A stretch of 35,196 bases of DNA from Actinomycetota bacterium (GCA_005787035.1 SYCI01000023.1:1-35196), one strand, 5' to 3'; numbered from the stretch's first letter, positions 22,637 to 31,384 are shown. Notes: generated by a model from the letters alone, not told the origin. A program made the numbers and translations.

Positions 22637-23407
22637 GTGATCGAACTCGACGCGGCCACCGTTCTCCTGCAGTGGTCGGTGGGCGGAATGCTCGGTTGCT
22701 GGTTCACCACGCGGCAGCGGGAAGTCGGAGTCGGATACGGCTGGCTTCTACGCATCATCTACTTCCTCATGGCCGGTGCGGCCGCTTGGATCGGAATCGT
22801 CGGCGACGGCGGCACCGCGACTCGGGTGCGTGACGCAGCGGCCATCGCGGTGGCGGTGTGTTGCGCCAGCGGTTTCGTCGTGAGTTTCGTGCGACGTCGA
22901 GAAGGCTCGGCGACGTTCCCGGTGATTCTCGACCTGATTCCCTTCGTACTCGGCACCGCGGGTCTCGTTGCGGCCGGTGTGGATGCCGGTGGTGCCGACG
23001 GCACCGCGATCGCGCGGACACTCGTGGGTGCGGTGTTCCTCGGCTTCGTGTCGGACGCGATGCTCCTCGGGCACTGGTACCTCGTACAGCCCGGATTGCC
23101 CCGGCGTCACGTGAACGAGATCGTGCGTGCCTTCCTCTGGGTGTGGCCGGTGGAAGTAGTGGTGATGCTGGTGCCGACCGGAATGTTCAGTGTGTTCACG
23201 GGCGCCGTGGATGACGGTTGGGGTGGTCAACTCGGATGGTTCTGGGCCACCTGTGCGATCACGACGGGGATACTCGGAGTCGTCACGCTTCGGGCCCTCG
23301 AAGAGCGCTCGTACTCGGCCGTGATGGCGGCCACGGGGTTGATGTACCTCGCCATCCTCACCGCCTTTGGCACCGACCTCGTGGCGCGCGCCGTTCTCGC
23401 CGGCTGA
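22637..23407 (+). CDS. Multi-pass membrane protein of unknown function
   Basis: About 256 residues with roughly seven hydrophobic segments. It begins near IELDAATVLLQWSVGG and has a short basic loop (RRREGS), a conserved-looking LLGHWYLVQPGLPRRHVNE segment in the middle, and WVWPVEVVVMLVP and CAITTGILGVVTLRALEERSYS later. No transporter, enzyme or sensor motif was recognised. GTG 22637 is chosen over GTG 22631 because of the TAGCGT box 6 nt upstream. It ends 3 bp from the convergent CoA-transferase gene. Confidence 0.7.
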   Translation: MIELDAATVLLQWSVGGMLGCWFTTRQREVGVGYGWLLRIIYFLMAGAAAWIGIVGDGGTATRVRDAAAIAVAVCCASGFVVSFVRRREGSATFPVILDLIPFVLGTAGLVAAGVDAGGADGTAIARTLVGAVFLGFVSDAMLLGHWYLVQPGLPRRHVNEIVRAFLWVWPVEVVVMLVPTGMFSVFTGAVDDGWGGQLGWFWATCAITTGILGVVTLRALEERSYSAVMAATGLMYLAILTAFGTDLVARAVLAG

Positions 23408-23410
23408 GAA

Positions 23411-24598
23411 TCAGGCGATGATCCCGGCGGCCCGCAGTGCTGCCGCGTCGAGACCGATTTCGCTCACGATGGCGTCGCTGTGTTGGCCGGGAGTCGGGGC
23501 ATGGTCACCGACCCGGGCCGGCGTGCCCTGAAAGCGGGCCGGTGGGCGCGGTTCGCGTACGCGACCGGCCACGGGGTGATCGCGTTCGACGAAGATCTCG
23601 TTGTTCAGCACCTGAGGCTGGCGCGGTAGATCTTCGATGCTCACGATCGTCGCCGCCGGAACGTCGTGCGACTGCGCCTTCTTCACGAATTCCTCGGCCG
23701 GTTGCTGCGAGGTGATCTCGGCGAGCAGCGGCACCAACTGACTCGCGTTCATGGTGCGGGCGACCATGGTGGAGAAGCGCTCGTCGTCGGCGAGTTCGGG
23801 CCGACCACACGCATGGCAGAGTCCCTTGAACTCGGAATCACTCACGACGGCGAGTGCTGCGAAACCATCCTTCAGCCGGGTGATTCCGTAGTTCTGGGCG
23901 ATGGTCGGCGTGCGATTGGCATCGTCGTCGAGCAGTACCGCATCCATTCCCGAGTCGGGCCACAGGAACGACACCGCAGCGTCGAGCATGGCCACCACGA
24001 TGTGTTGGCCGCCGCCATTGCCCGCGGCTCGCGCGTAGAGCGCAGCCGAGATCGCCTGGGCGACGTTCAACGACGTGACCTTGTCGCACAGGAGCGTGCG
24101 GAAGAGCGACGGTTCGCCGGTGGCGGGATCGGTCTGCACACTCGCCAGCCCCGAGGCGGCCTGGATGACGTTGTCGTACACGCGGTGTCCGCTCGCCGGG
24201 CCATCGGGTCCGTAGCCGCTGATGCTCACGTAGATGAGATCGGGATTCACCGCGCGCAAGTCGTCGTAGCCGATTCCGAGTCGATCGACGGCTCCGGGTC
24301 GGAAGTTCTGGATCACCACGTCGCTCGTGGCGACGAGTTTCTTCAGCACATCGACGCCCTCGGGTCGCTTCAGATCGACCACGAGAGATCGCTTGCCGCG
24401 GTTGTTGTTGAGGAAGATGCCGGTCATGCCGTTCTTCGACGAGCCGAGATAGCGCATGAAGTCGCCGATGCCGGGCGACTCGACCTTGATCACATCGGCA
24501 CCCTGATCAGCCAGGATCATGCCGGCGAGCGGGCCCGAAATCATGACCGAGAGGTCGAGGACCTTGACTCCGTGGAACGGACCGTTGGTGCTTGTCAT
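23411..24598 (-). CDS. CaiB/BaiF family III CoA-transferase
   Basis: Family III enzymes move CoA between carboxylic acids through an aspartyl-CoA intermediate. The 395-residue protein has GVKVLDLS at 10-17, GPLAGMILADQGADVIKVE at 22-40, NNNRGKRSLVVDLK at 64-77, NFRPG at 98-102 and LLCDK at 169-173, with Asp172 as the probable catalytic residue. It follows the MFS gene by 16 bp and closes an amidase-MFS-CoA-transferase operon. That context suggests uptake, deamidation and CoA activation of an organic acid, which is inference. Confidence 0.93.
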   Translation of the reverse strand: MTSTNGPFHGVKVLDLSVMISGPLAGMILADQGADVIKVESPGIGDFMRYLGSSKNGMTGIFLNNNRGKRSLVVDLKRPEGVDVLKKLVATSDVVIQNFRPGAVDRLGIGYDDLRAVNPDLIYVSISGYGPDGPASGHRVYDNVIQAASGLASVQTDPATGEPSLFRTLLCDKVTSLNVAQAISAALYARAAGNGGGQHIVVAMLDAAVSFLWPDSGMDAVLLDDDANRTPTIAQNYGITRLKDGFAALAVVSDSEFKGLCHACGRPELADDERFSTMVARTMNASQLVPLLAEITSQQPAEEFVKKAQSHDVPAATIVSIEDLPRQPQVLNNEIFVERDHPVAGRVREPRPPARFQGTPARVGDHAPTPGQHSDAIVSEIGLDAAALRAAGIIA

Positions 24599-24614
24599 GC
24601 CCGATGTTCGCGCA

Positions 24615-25955
24615 TCACGCCGGTCGCTTCACACCCCTGCTCGCCAGGAGTCCGAGGAGGGCGAGAGCCACGGCGATCGCGAAGTTGGTGCCGAGGGCGT
24701 CGACGAGTGGCCACGAGCTGCGATCCGAGACGGCGACGGTTGCGCCGCCGATGGCCCCCATGAGTCCGAACCCGAGGCTGTCGGCGAGGTTGATCTGACT
24801 CCCGATCATTCCGTCGCGCCCGGGTTCGGCGTACGACATCGCCGCGACCGAAGTCGGAACGAAGAGCGTGCCCATGCCGAGACCGGCCACGCTCCATGTG
24901 AAGAACGTGACGAGAAGAGGCCAGTCGGCCGAGAGCACCGGAATCGTGGCCACGATGCCGATGGCGATGAGAAGGAACCCCGACCGCGCCGACGACGTGA
25001 GATCGCGTTCACGGAAGCGGCTGGCCAGCGCGGAACCGAGACTCCACGCGAGAGCCGCACCGATGATCACGAAACCCTGCACGGTGGCCGACGAGTCGTG
25101 CACCCGATCGGCGGCGAGCGGCACGAACGAGTCGACACCGAGGAAGGCCGCGGTGGCGAGGGTGCGACAGGCGAGGATCGCCGGCAGACCTCGACGTGCC
25201 CGCCAGATTCCGCGGGGAGCCATCGAGTTGTAGGCCGGAACGGCGAGCGCGAGCCCGGCCGCGGTGAGTCCGATGGCGACGAGAGGTCGCGACGACTGGA
25301 TGCCGGCCGTGAACGCCCCCACGCCGCCGGCGAGGCGCAACGCGAGGACGACGCGCGGCCCACCGGTGTCGACTCGATCGGCCGGTGGAATACGACCGAG
25401 TGCGGGAACGGCGAGGAACGCAGTGGTGAGGGCGAGGGGCACGATGCCGATGAAGACCCAACGCCAACTGATGGCCGACGTGAGCCATCCGGCGAGAGCC
25501 GGCGCGACGAGGCTCGGTAGAACCCATGCGGCCGAGATCCAGGCGAACAATCGTGCGCGTTGCGCCTCGGGCCAAGCGCGGTTGATCGTGGAATACGAAA
25601 TCGGCGCGAGTCCGCCGGCGCCCGCGCCTTGCAACACGCGTCCGAGGAGAATCACGATCATCGAGTTGGCTGCCGCCGCCACACCGAGACCCAACACGAA
25701 GGTGGCGATGCTCAACACGAAGGGAAGGCGCGGCCCGCGACGGTCGATGAGTGATCCGGCGATCACGAGACCGATGATGTCGGCGAGCATGTACGACGCG
25801 AGTGTCGCGCCGTACAGCCAGTCGCCGTCGAGTTCTTCGGAAATCGTGGGGAGCGCGGTGAGGAGCGCGGTGGTCTCGAATGCCACGAGCGATGTGGCCA
25901 TCACGAGTCCGACGGCGAGCGCGCGGTGATGACCGCTTTCCACCGTCGAGTTCAT
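24615..25955 (-). CDS. Major facilitator superfamily transporter
   Basis: A 446-residue integral membrane protein with about 12 hydrophobic segments. It has the loop 2-3 motif GSLIDRRGPR typical of MFS motif A, LLGRVLQGAGAGG corresponding to the motif B region, and an SWRWVFIGIVPLAL segment common in drug/proton antiporters. ATG 25955 lies 4 bp after the amidase stop; the longer open frame upstream only runs through the amidase gene. Whether it imports the amidase substrate or exports something cannot be decided from the sequence. Confidence 0.9.
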   Translation of the reverse strand: MNSTVESGHHRALAVGLVMATSLVAFETTALLTALPTISEELDGDWLYGATLASYMLADIIGLVIAGSLIDRRGPRLPFVLSIATFVLGLGVAAAANSMIVILLGRVLQGAGAGGLAPISYSTINRAWPEAQRARLFAWISAAWVLPSLVAPALAGWLTSAISWRWVFIGIVPLALTTAFLAVPALGRIPPADRVDTGGPRVVLALRLAGGVGAFTAGIQSSRPLVAIGLTAAGLALAVPAYNSMAPRGIWRARRGLPAILACRTLATAAFLGVDSFVPLAADRVHDSSATVQGFVIIGAALAWSLGSALASRFRERDLTSSARSGFLLIAIGIVATIPVLSADWPLLVTFFTWSVAGLGMGTLFVPTSVAAMSYAEPGRDGMIGSQINLADSLGFGLMGAIGGATVAVSDRSSWPLVDALGTNFAIAVALALLGLLASRGVKRPA

Positions 25956-25959
25956 GAGG

Positions 25960-27393
25960 TCAGAGCGGGCTACTGGGTGCGATGAGCGGCCATGGTTGCT
26001 CGCGCTCGACACTGAGAGCGATGTCGAGGAGCAACTGCTCACTGAAATGCCGACCGACCACCTGCAGGCCGACCGGGAGCTGGCCCACGAAACCGGCCGG
26101 AATCGAGATCGCGGCGTTGCCGTGAAGATTGGCGGGGAAGGTGAGGCGACCGTTGTTGCCGGCACCGCCGTGCACGCCGCCGAAATCCGACGGCAGGGGT
26201 CCCTCGGCATCGAACGCGACATCGGGATTCGATGCGGTGATCACGAGGTCGACGCCCGAGGAGGGATCGAAGATCTCGGCCATGCGTTCGTTCAGGGCCA
26301 CGCGGCGCGACTCGATGCGGGCGCGTGCTTCGGTGCCGTAGCGATCGACCGCGGTCTCGAGTCCGAAGCGAATCTCGGGAGTCAGGACGTCGGCACAGGC
26401 CGGCCAGCGATCGCCGAGTTGTGCGTGGATGGCGATCATCCCGCTGATGCTCCACGCCGCGCCCATGCTCGGAAGCGATGCGTCGATGTCGACCCGTCGC
26501 CAACCGTGCCGGGCGATGAGTGCATCGGCCTGAGCGCTCAGGACCTCCCACATCGCCGGTGACACGACGGCTCCGCCCCAATCGGGAACGACGGCTACGC
26601 GAAGTCCGCGCAACGCTTCGGTGAACGAACCGAGTTGCGACTCCCAGTTCACGCGACCGGGCAGGCTCAACGGGTCGCGGGCGTCGTGGCCCGAACAGAC
26701 GTCGAACCACCGAGCGGTGTCGCGCACACTTCGTGACACGCAGCCCACGACCGTCGTGAGGTTGCCGAGCTGCACCTTGGGTGCGCGCGGAATGCGTCCG
26801 TAGGTGGCCTTCAATCCGACGAGGCCGGTGAAGCCCGCTGGGATACGGATGGATCCACCACCGTCGCCGGCGGTGGCGAGGGTCAGGATGCCGCCGGCCA
26901 CGGCCGACGCACTTCCACCCGACGACCCACCCGGTGTGCGGTCGGTCTGCCACGGATTCTTGGTGGATCCGTGCATGACGGTTCGGGTGAGGTTCACACC
27001 GCCGAATTCGCTCGCGGTGGTCTGACCCATCAGAACACCGCCGGCACCTTCGAGGCGATCGATCATCACCGAGGAGTAGTCGGCCACGATGTCGGCGAGG
27101 GCCACGCACGCTTCGGTGTCGGGCCAACCCTTCACCTGATCGAGTTCCTTGACGCCGATCGGCACACCACCGAAGGGACGATTCACATCGGCCGTGCGCG
27201 CGGCCGCGTACGCCCGATCGGGATCCAGATGTCCGAAGGCGTTGAGACCGCTGGCGTCCACCGCCGCGTACACCGCATCGAGTTCTTCGACCGGACTCCG
27301 TTCACCACGTCGGAATGCGTCGACGAGCGAACATGCGTCGCCCGCCCAAGGTGCGTCGGAGATCGAAGGTGACGAGTTGGAGGTTCGGGCCAT
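25960..27393 (-). CDS. Amidase, amidase-signature family
   Basis: The enzyme hydrolyses a carboxamide. The 477-residue protein has the complete Ser-cisSer-Lys triad. Lys82 is in GVPIGVKELD, Ser157 in GGSSGGSASA and Ser181 in GDGGGSIRIPAGFTG. The spacings of 75 and 24 residues match those of fatty acid amide hydrolase (Lys142, Ser217, Ser241). No GatB/GatC genes are near, so a stand-alone catabolic or detoxifying amidase is more likely than GatA. ATG 27393 has TAGCGT 7 nt upstream. It heads the amidase-MFS-CoA-transferase operon. Confidence 0.94.
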   Translation of the reverse strand: MARTSNSSPSISDAPWAGDACSLVDAFRRGERSPVEELDAVYAAVDASGLNAFGHLDPDRAYAAARTADVNRPFGGVPIGVKELDQVKGWPDTEACVALADIVADYSSVMIDRLEGAGGVLMGQTTASEFGGVNLTRTVMHGSTKNPWQTDRTPGGSSGGSASAVAGGILTLATAGDGGGSIRIPAGFTGLVGLKATYGRIPRAPKVQLGNLTTVVGCVSRSVRDTARWFDVCSGHDARDPLSLPGRVNWESQLGSFTEALRGLRVAVVPDWGGAVVSPAMWEVLSAQADALIARHGWRRVDIDASLPSMGAAWSISGMIAIHAQLGDRWPACADVLTPEIRFGLETAVDRYGTEARARIESRRVALNERMAEIFDPSSGVDLVITASNPDVAFDAEGPLPSDFGGVHGGAGNNGRLTFPANLHGNAAISIPAGFVGQLPVGLQVVGRHFSEQLLLDIALSVEREQPWPLIAPSSPL

Positions 27394-27400
27394 GTGGCCG

Positions 27401-27421
27401 ACGCTAGTGCGGTCGTAGAGT
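27401..27421. promoter_or_regulatory. Back-to-back leaderless -10 boxes for amidase and thioesterase
   Basis: TAGCGT (27406-27401, minus strand) lies 7 nt before the amidase ATG, and TAGAGT (27416-27421, plus strand) lies 8 nt before the thioesterase ATG. The whole divergent region is 36 bp, so the two polymerase footprints must overlap and the promoters may exclude each other. Confidence 0.6.
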
Positions 27422-27429
27422 TGAGCCGG

Positions 27430-28272
27430 ATGGACAGTCGGCAATTCCTCGGTCTGCAACCGACGCACAATCCCCATCGGTGGATCCTGCCGGTGGTGCC
27501 CGGTATCTCGACAGCGGGCGGATTCCTCTTCGGCGGCTGCGGATTGGCGGCTGCGGTGTCGGCCATGGAAGGAACGTCGGGACGCAAGGCCGTGTGGGCC
27601 ACCGCGCAATACCTCTCCTACGCCAAGCCCGGCGAGACGATGGACATCGACGTCACCCTCGCCGTGCACGGTCATCAGATCACTCAGGCTCGCGCGGTGT
27701 GCCACGTGGGTGATCGTGAGATCCTCACGGTGAACGCCGCGCTCGGCGACCGGGAACTCGAAGTCTCCGGCCAATGGGAGTCGATGCCCTCGGGCATCCC
27801 CGGTCCGCACGAATGTTCCGAGCGGCCCCACGTTCTCGACTGGTCGGGCACCATCAGCGGTCGCATGGATCAGCGCATGGTCAAGGGACGCGAACGGATC
27901 GAGGATCTCGACGGCACTCCCGGCGATGGTCAGGTGCTGCTCTGGTCGCGGATTCCCGAAGTGATCGAAGGCGTCGACGCCGCGACACTGGCCATCCTCG
28001 GTGACTTCGTACCGATGGGTGTGGGCCAATCGCTCGGTATTCGTGGCGGTGGAAACAGCCTCGACAACACCTTGCGCATCGGTCGGCTCGTGCCCACCGA
28101 GTGGGTGTTGCTCGACATCCGGATCCACATGGTGCAACGCGGCTTCGGCCACGGTCTCGTGCACATGTTCGCCGAGGACGGAACGCTCATGGCCACGGCC
28201 AGCCAGAGTTGCATCATCCGTTTCTGGCGCGACATGCCCGGCCCCGGACCTTCGGCCAAGGTGCCGCGCTGA
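27430..28272 (+). CDS. Acyl-CoA thioesterase-like protein (double hotdog, TesB type)
   Basis: TesB-type enzymes hydrolyse acyl-CoA. The 280-residue protein shows two hotdog-like halves. The first holds GGFLFGGCGLAAAVSAME at 30-47 and a YLSYAKPGETMDIDV strand. The second holds NSLDNTLRIGRLVPTEWVLLD at 209-229, with Asp212 in the place of the catalytic Asp, then HGLVHMFAEDGTLMATASQS, the typical C-terminal block. ATG 27430 directly follows the leaderless box. It is divergent from the amidase operon and 25 bp ahead of the LLM gene; the acyl substrate is unknown. Confidence 0.85.
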   Translation: MDSRQFLGLQPTHNPHRWILPVVPGISTAGGFLFGGCGLAAAVSAMEGTSGRKAVWATAQYLSYAKPGETMDIDVTLAVHGHQITQARAVCHVGDREILTVNAALGDRELEVSGQWESMPSGIPGPHECSERPHVLDWSGTISGRMDQRMVKGRERIEDLDGTPGDGQVLLWSRIPEVIEGVDAATLAILGDFVPMGVGQSLGIRGGGNSLDNTLRIGRLVPTEWVLLDIRIHMVQRGFGHGLVHMFAEDGTLMATASQSCIIRFWRDMPGPGPSAKVPR

Positions 28273-28297
28273 CGCTCCCGTCGGCAACAATGCGGGC

Positions 28298-29287
28298 ATG
28301 ACTTCATCGCTGCCCCGGCGTCCCGGTATGACCGTGCCGCTCCCCGGTCATCTCAACACACACCGCGACCGGCTCGTGGAACTCGCCGACATGGGTTACA
28401 CCGACATCTGGTCGGCCGAGTCCGATGGTGCCGACGGTTTCACTCCGCTCGCACTGGCCGCGGCCTGGGAACCACGACTGCGCCTGGGGACCGCGATCAT
28501 TCCGGCGTACACGCGTTCACCGGCGTGTTTCGCGCAGAGTGTGGCGAGTCTGGCCGACGCAGCACCGGGTCGGTTCGCCATCGGTATCGGCTCGAGCAGC
28601 AACGTGATCGTCGAACGCTGGAACGGCGTGCCGTTCGTGGAGCCCTACAAGAAGGTCCGCGATGTGGTGCGCTTCCTGAACGACGCGTTGGCGGGTGAGA
28701 AGATCGCCAAGAAGTACGACACCTTCGAGGTGAACGGTTTCAAGTTGGGTGTACGACCAGAAGTGAAGCCGAGCATTCTCGTGGCCGCGCTCCGCGAGGG
28801 AATGCTCCGTTTGGCCGGGCGCGAAGCCGACGGCGCGATCATCAACTGGTTGTCGCCGAGCGACGTCACCAAGGTTGCCGGCGTGGTGCGTGATGCCGCT
28901 GGTGGTCAGGATCGCGAGATCGTTGCCCGCATCTTCGTGTGTGTGAGCGAGAACACCGACGTGGTGCGGGCGGCGGCGCGTTTCGCCATTGCCGCGTACC
29001 TGAACGTTCCGGTGTACGCAGCGTTCCACGAGTGGCTGGGGCGTGGCCCGCAGTTGCAGGGCATGTGGGATGCATGGAAGGCGGGCGATCGCAAGGCCGC
29101 GCTGGCGGCGATTCCCGATGAAGTCGTGGACGATCTCGTGGTGCACGGATCGGCCGCCCAGTGCCGGGCCAAGATCGATCAGTACTTCGCCAACGGGGTG
29201 ACCACGAGTTCACTCGCCATCCTCGGGCTCGACCCGGAGATGAATTTCTGGCAGTCGGTCAAGGATCTGTCGCCCGCGGCTGCGTGA
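28298..29287 (+). CDS. LLM-class (luciferase-like) oxidoreductase, probably F420-dependent
   Basis: LLM enzymes use F420 or FMN to oxidise or reduce small molecules. The 329-residue TIM-barrel protein has LVELADMGYTDIWSAESDG near the N-terminus, LRLGTAIIPAYTRSP, APGRFAIGIGSSSNVIVERWNG (the phosphate-binding region), KPSILVAALREGMLRLAGREADGAIINW and a C-terminal VVHGSAAQCRAKIDQYFANGV. These are typical of actinobacterial F420-type members. ATG 28298 is used, with AACAAT 6 nt upstream; an internal ATG at 28328 is an alternative. It lies 25 bp after the thioesterase gene and is probably co-transcribed. Confidence 0.88.
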   Translation: MTSSLPRRPGMTVPLPGHLNTHRDRLVELADMGYTDIWSAESDGADGFTPLALAAAWEPRLRLGTAIIPAYTRSPACFAQSVASLADAAPGRFAIGIGSSSNVIVERWNGVPFVEPYKKVRDVVRFLNDALAGEKIAKKYDTFEVNGFKLGVRPEVKPSILVAALREGMLRLAGREADGAIINWLSPSDVTKVAGVVRDAAGGQDREIVARIFVCVSENTDVVRAAARFAIAAYLNVPVYAAFHEWLGRGPQLQGMWDAWKAGDRKAALAAIPDEVVDDLVVHGSAAQCRAKIDQYFANGVTTSSLAILGLDPEMNFWQSVKDLSPAAA

Positions 29288-29304
29288 GCCGAGTGCGCTG
29301 ACTT

Positions 29305-29469
29305 TCAGGCCGCCGACGTGATGCCGTCGAGGAGCCGTCGCATCTCGGCCAGATGGATGAGACCGATACGACATGTTTCGTCGTCGAGTCGGAACGGGAA
29401 TCCCTCGGGCTGATCATCGGACGGCTCCGTGAACCCGTCGAGGGCGAGTTGTTCGGGTGCGTTGCTCAT
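29305..29469 (-). CDS. 54-residue protein of unknown function
   Basis: A short open frame between the LLM gene and the ABC exporter encodes 54 residues. The N-terminal half is acidic (QLALDGFTEPSDDQPEG) and is followed by FPFRLDDETCRIGLIHLAEMRRLLDG, a plausible amphipathic helix. ATG 29469 has CACGAT exactly 6 nt upstream, like the degenerate leaderless boxes elsewhere. The space would otherwise be an unusually long gap for this region. I recognise no family. Support is frame integrity, composition and promoter spacing only. Confidence 0.5.
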   Translation of the reverse strand: MSNAPEQLALDGFTEPSDDQPEGFPFRLDDETCRIGLIHLAEMRRLLDGITSAA

Positions 29470-29512
29470 ACCCCGATCGTGCCGAGGGGGTGTGGCGGGG
29501 TGGGTGGTTCAC

Positions 29513-29518
29513 TAGTTT
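29513..29518 (+). promoter_or_regulatory. -10 box for leaderless ABC exporter transcript
   Basis: TAGTTT lies 6 nt before the GTG start at 29525 and fits TANNNT at leaderless spacing. No Shine-Dalgarno precedes the start, and the ATG two bases earlier is followed at once by a stop codon. Confidence 0.55.
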
Positions 29519-29524
29519 CGGGAT

Positions 29525-31384
29525 GTGAACGACCGCGAAGCCTTCAACACCCGTGAAGGCTGGCGGGTCCTCGGGGCCGCACTTCGGAGCCAGAAATGGG
29601 GTCTGATCGGGGGAGTGGCCATCGGCCTCGCCTGGACGGTCGGCAAGGTCGCAGTACCGCAACTCACCAAACTCGGGATCGACCGCGGCATCGAGGGTGA
29701 CGGTTCGCTCTGGCTGTGGTCGGGTCTGGTGGTTGCCGCCGCGGTGATCGCCGGGCTCTTCACGGCCATGCGACGTTGGGTGGCGTTCCGCGAGAGCCGC
29801 CTGATCGAGACACGGATCCGCGAATCGATCTTCGCTCACCTGTTGAAACTTCACGTGGGATACCACGACCGAACCTCCACCGGTCAGTTGATGAGCCGTG
29901 CCTCGTCGGATCTGCAGCAGGTGCAGGCGTTCGTCGTGATGATCCCGCTCACGTTGTCGAACTTCGCGATGATCGGTGCGGTCATCGTCCTCCTCGTCAC
30001 GTCGCAGCCGCTCCTCGCCGTGGTCGCGTTGGCGCCGCTGCCCTTCGTGAACGTGCTGGCCAACCGTTTCTCGCGCCGCATCCACCCGGCGGTGTTGGCG
30101 GTTCAGGCCGAGCAGGCCCAATTGGCCTCGGTGGTCGAAGAAACCGTGTCGGGTGTGCGCGTGATCAAGGGTTTCGGGGCCGAGCGAGTGCAAGCCGAGA
30201 AGCTCCGCGTGGAAGCCGACGACATTCAGCGCGTGTCGCTCGAGGCGGCGAAGTTACGTAGTCGCTTCCTGCCGGCGATCGACCTCCTGCCGTCGATCGG
30301 ATTGATCGCAGTTCTCGGTATGGGCGGCCACCGGGTGATCAACGGCGACATGACCGTGGGCGATCTCGTGAAGTTCAACGCGTACATCACGATGCTCATC
30401 TGGCCGTTGCGGAACATCGGAATGACGGTGGCCATGGCGCAACGTTCGGCGGTGGCGCTCATGCGCGTCAACGAGGTTCTCTCCACGCCGAGTGCAGTGA
30501 CCGATCCGTCGGTGCCGAAGGCCTTGCCCACCGGCGACCGGGTGGGTGCGCTCGAGTTCGATCACGTCCGGTTCGGATACGAGGGGAGTGAGCCGGTTCT
30601 CGACGATTTCTCGATCTCGATTCCGGCTGGTCATGCCGTAGCCCTGGTGGGCGGAACCGGATCGGGCAAGTCGACCGTGGTCCGGCTTCTCACGCGGTTC
30701 CACGACGTCGCGGACGGCGCGATTCGGATCGACGGCGTCGACGTGCGCGATCTCACCTTGCAGGAGCTGCGTTCGTCGGTGGGAATCGTGTTCGAGGACA
30801 CGTTCCTCTTCAACGACACGGTGCGGGCCAACATAGCCTTCGCGCGTCCGGATGCGAGCGAGCATCTCGTGGAGTCGGCGGCGCGTCTGGCCGGTGCGCA
30901 CGACTTCATTCTCCGACTCCCCGAGGGTTACGACACCGTGTTGGGCGAGCGTGGCTACTCGTTGTCGGGTGGTCAACGGCAGCGAGTCGCGATCGCCCGG
31001 GCGATCGTGTCGAACCCGCGCATCCTCGTGCTCGACGATGCGACATCGGCCGTCGACCCGTCGAAGGAGCACGAGATCCGCGAAGCCATGGCCACCGTGA
31101 TGAGTGGCCGGACGACCATCGTGATCGCCCACCGGCCGGGAACGATCGCCCTCGCCGACACCGTGGTTCTGCTCGACCAAGGACGGGCGGCCGCAGTGGG
31201 CACGCACGAAGAACTACTCGCAACCAACACGCGGTACCGGCAAGTTCTCGCGGCATGGGCGGTGCGTGACGACGACGGAGACGACGACTCGCCGGCTCCG
31301 TCCACCGAGGCCAACCGCGACGCCGTCACCGGCGAGGTCGTCCGTTCCCGCGCAGTGACGAAGTCCGACGAGGGGTTGGTCTAG
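29525..31384 (+). CDS. ABC exporter half-transporter A (degenerate ATP site donor)
   Basis: A 619-residue type IV ABC half-transporter, with six membrane helices in about 25-310 fused to an ATPase domain. It has Walker A GGTGSGKST at 376-384, signature LSGGQ at 480-484, Walker B ILVLDD at 500-505 and switch His536. Two catalytic positions differ from consensus: Asp505 replaces the catalytic Glu, and FED at 423-425 stands where the Q-loop Gln is expected. The partner gene keeps those residues but has an altered signature, so the two probably form a heterodimer with one weak site, as in TM287/288-type exporters. A charged C-terminal tail of about 40 residues is extra. The substrate is unknown. 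Confidence 0.93.
   Translation: MNDREAFNTREGWRVLGAALRSQKWGLIGGVAIGLAWTVGKVAVPQLTKLGIDRGIEGDGSLWLWSGLVVAAAVIAGLFTAMRRWVAFRESRLIETRIRESIFAHLLKLHVGYHDRTSTGQLMSRASSDLQQVQAFVVMIPLTLSNFAMIGAVIVLLVTSQPLLAVVALAPLPFVNVLANRFSRRIHPAVLAVQAEQAQLASVVEETVSGVRVIKGFGAERVQAEKLRVEADDIQRVSLEAAKLRSRFLPAIDLLPSIGLIAVLGMGGHRVINGDMTVGDLVKFNAYITMLIWPLRNIGMTVAMAQRSAVALMRVNEVLSTPSAVTDPSVPKALPTGDRVGALEFDHVRFGYEGSEPVLDDFSISIPAGHAVALVGGTGSGKSTVVRLLTRFHDVADGAIRIDGVDVRDLTLQELRSSVGIVFEDTFLFNDTVRANIAFARPDASEHLVESAARLAGAHDFILRLPEGYDTVLGERGYSLSGGQRQRVAIARAIVSNPRILVLDDATSAVDPSKEHEIREAMATVMSGRTTIVIAHRPGTIALADTVVLLDQGRAAAVGTHEELLATNTRYRQVLAAWAVRDDDGDDDSPAPSTEANRDAVTGEVVRSRAVTKSDEGLV

Noticed and set aside
27394-28299. Long N-terminal extension of the amidase frame
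   Set aside because: The extension is antisense to the thioesterase gene; the amidase domain starts right after ATG 27393, which also has a leaderless box.
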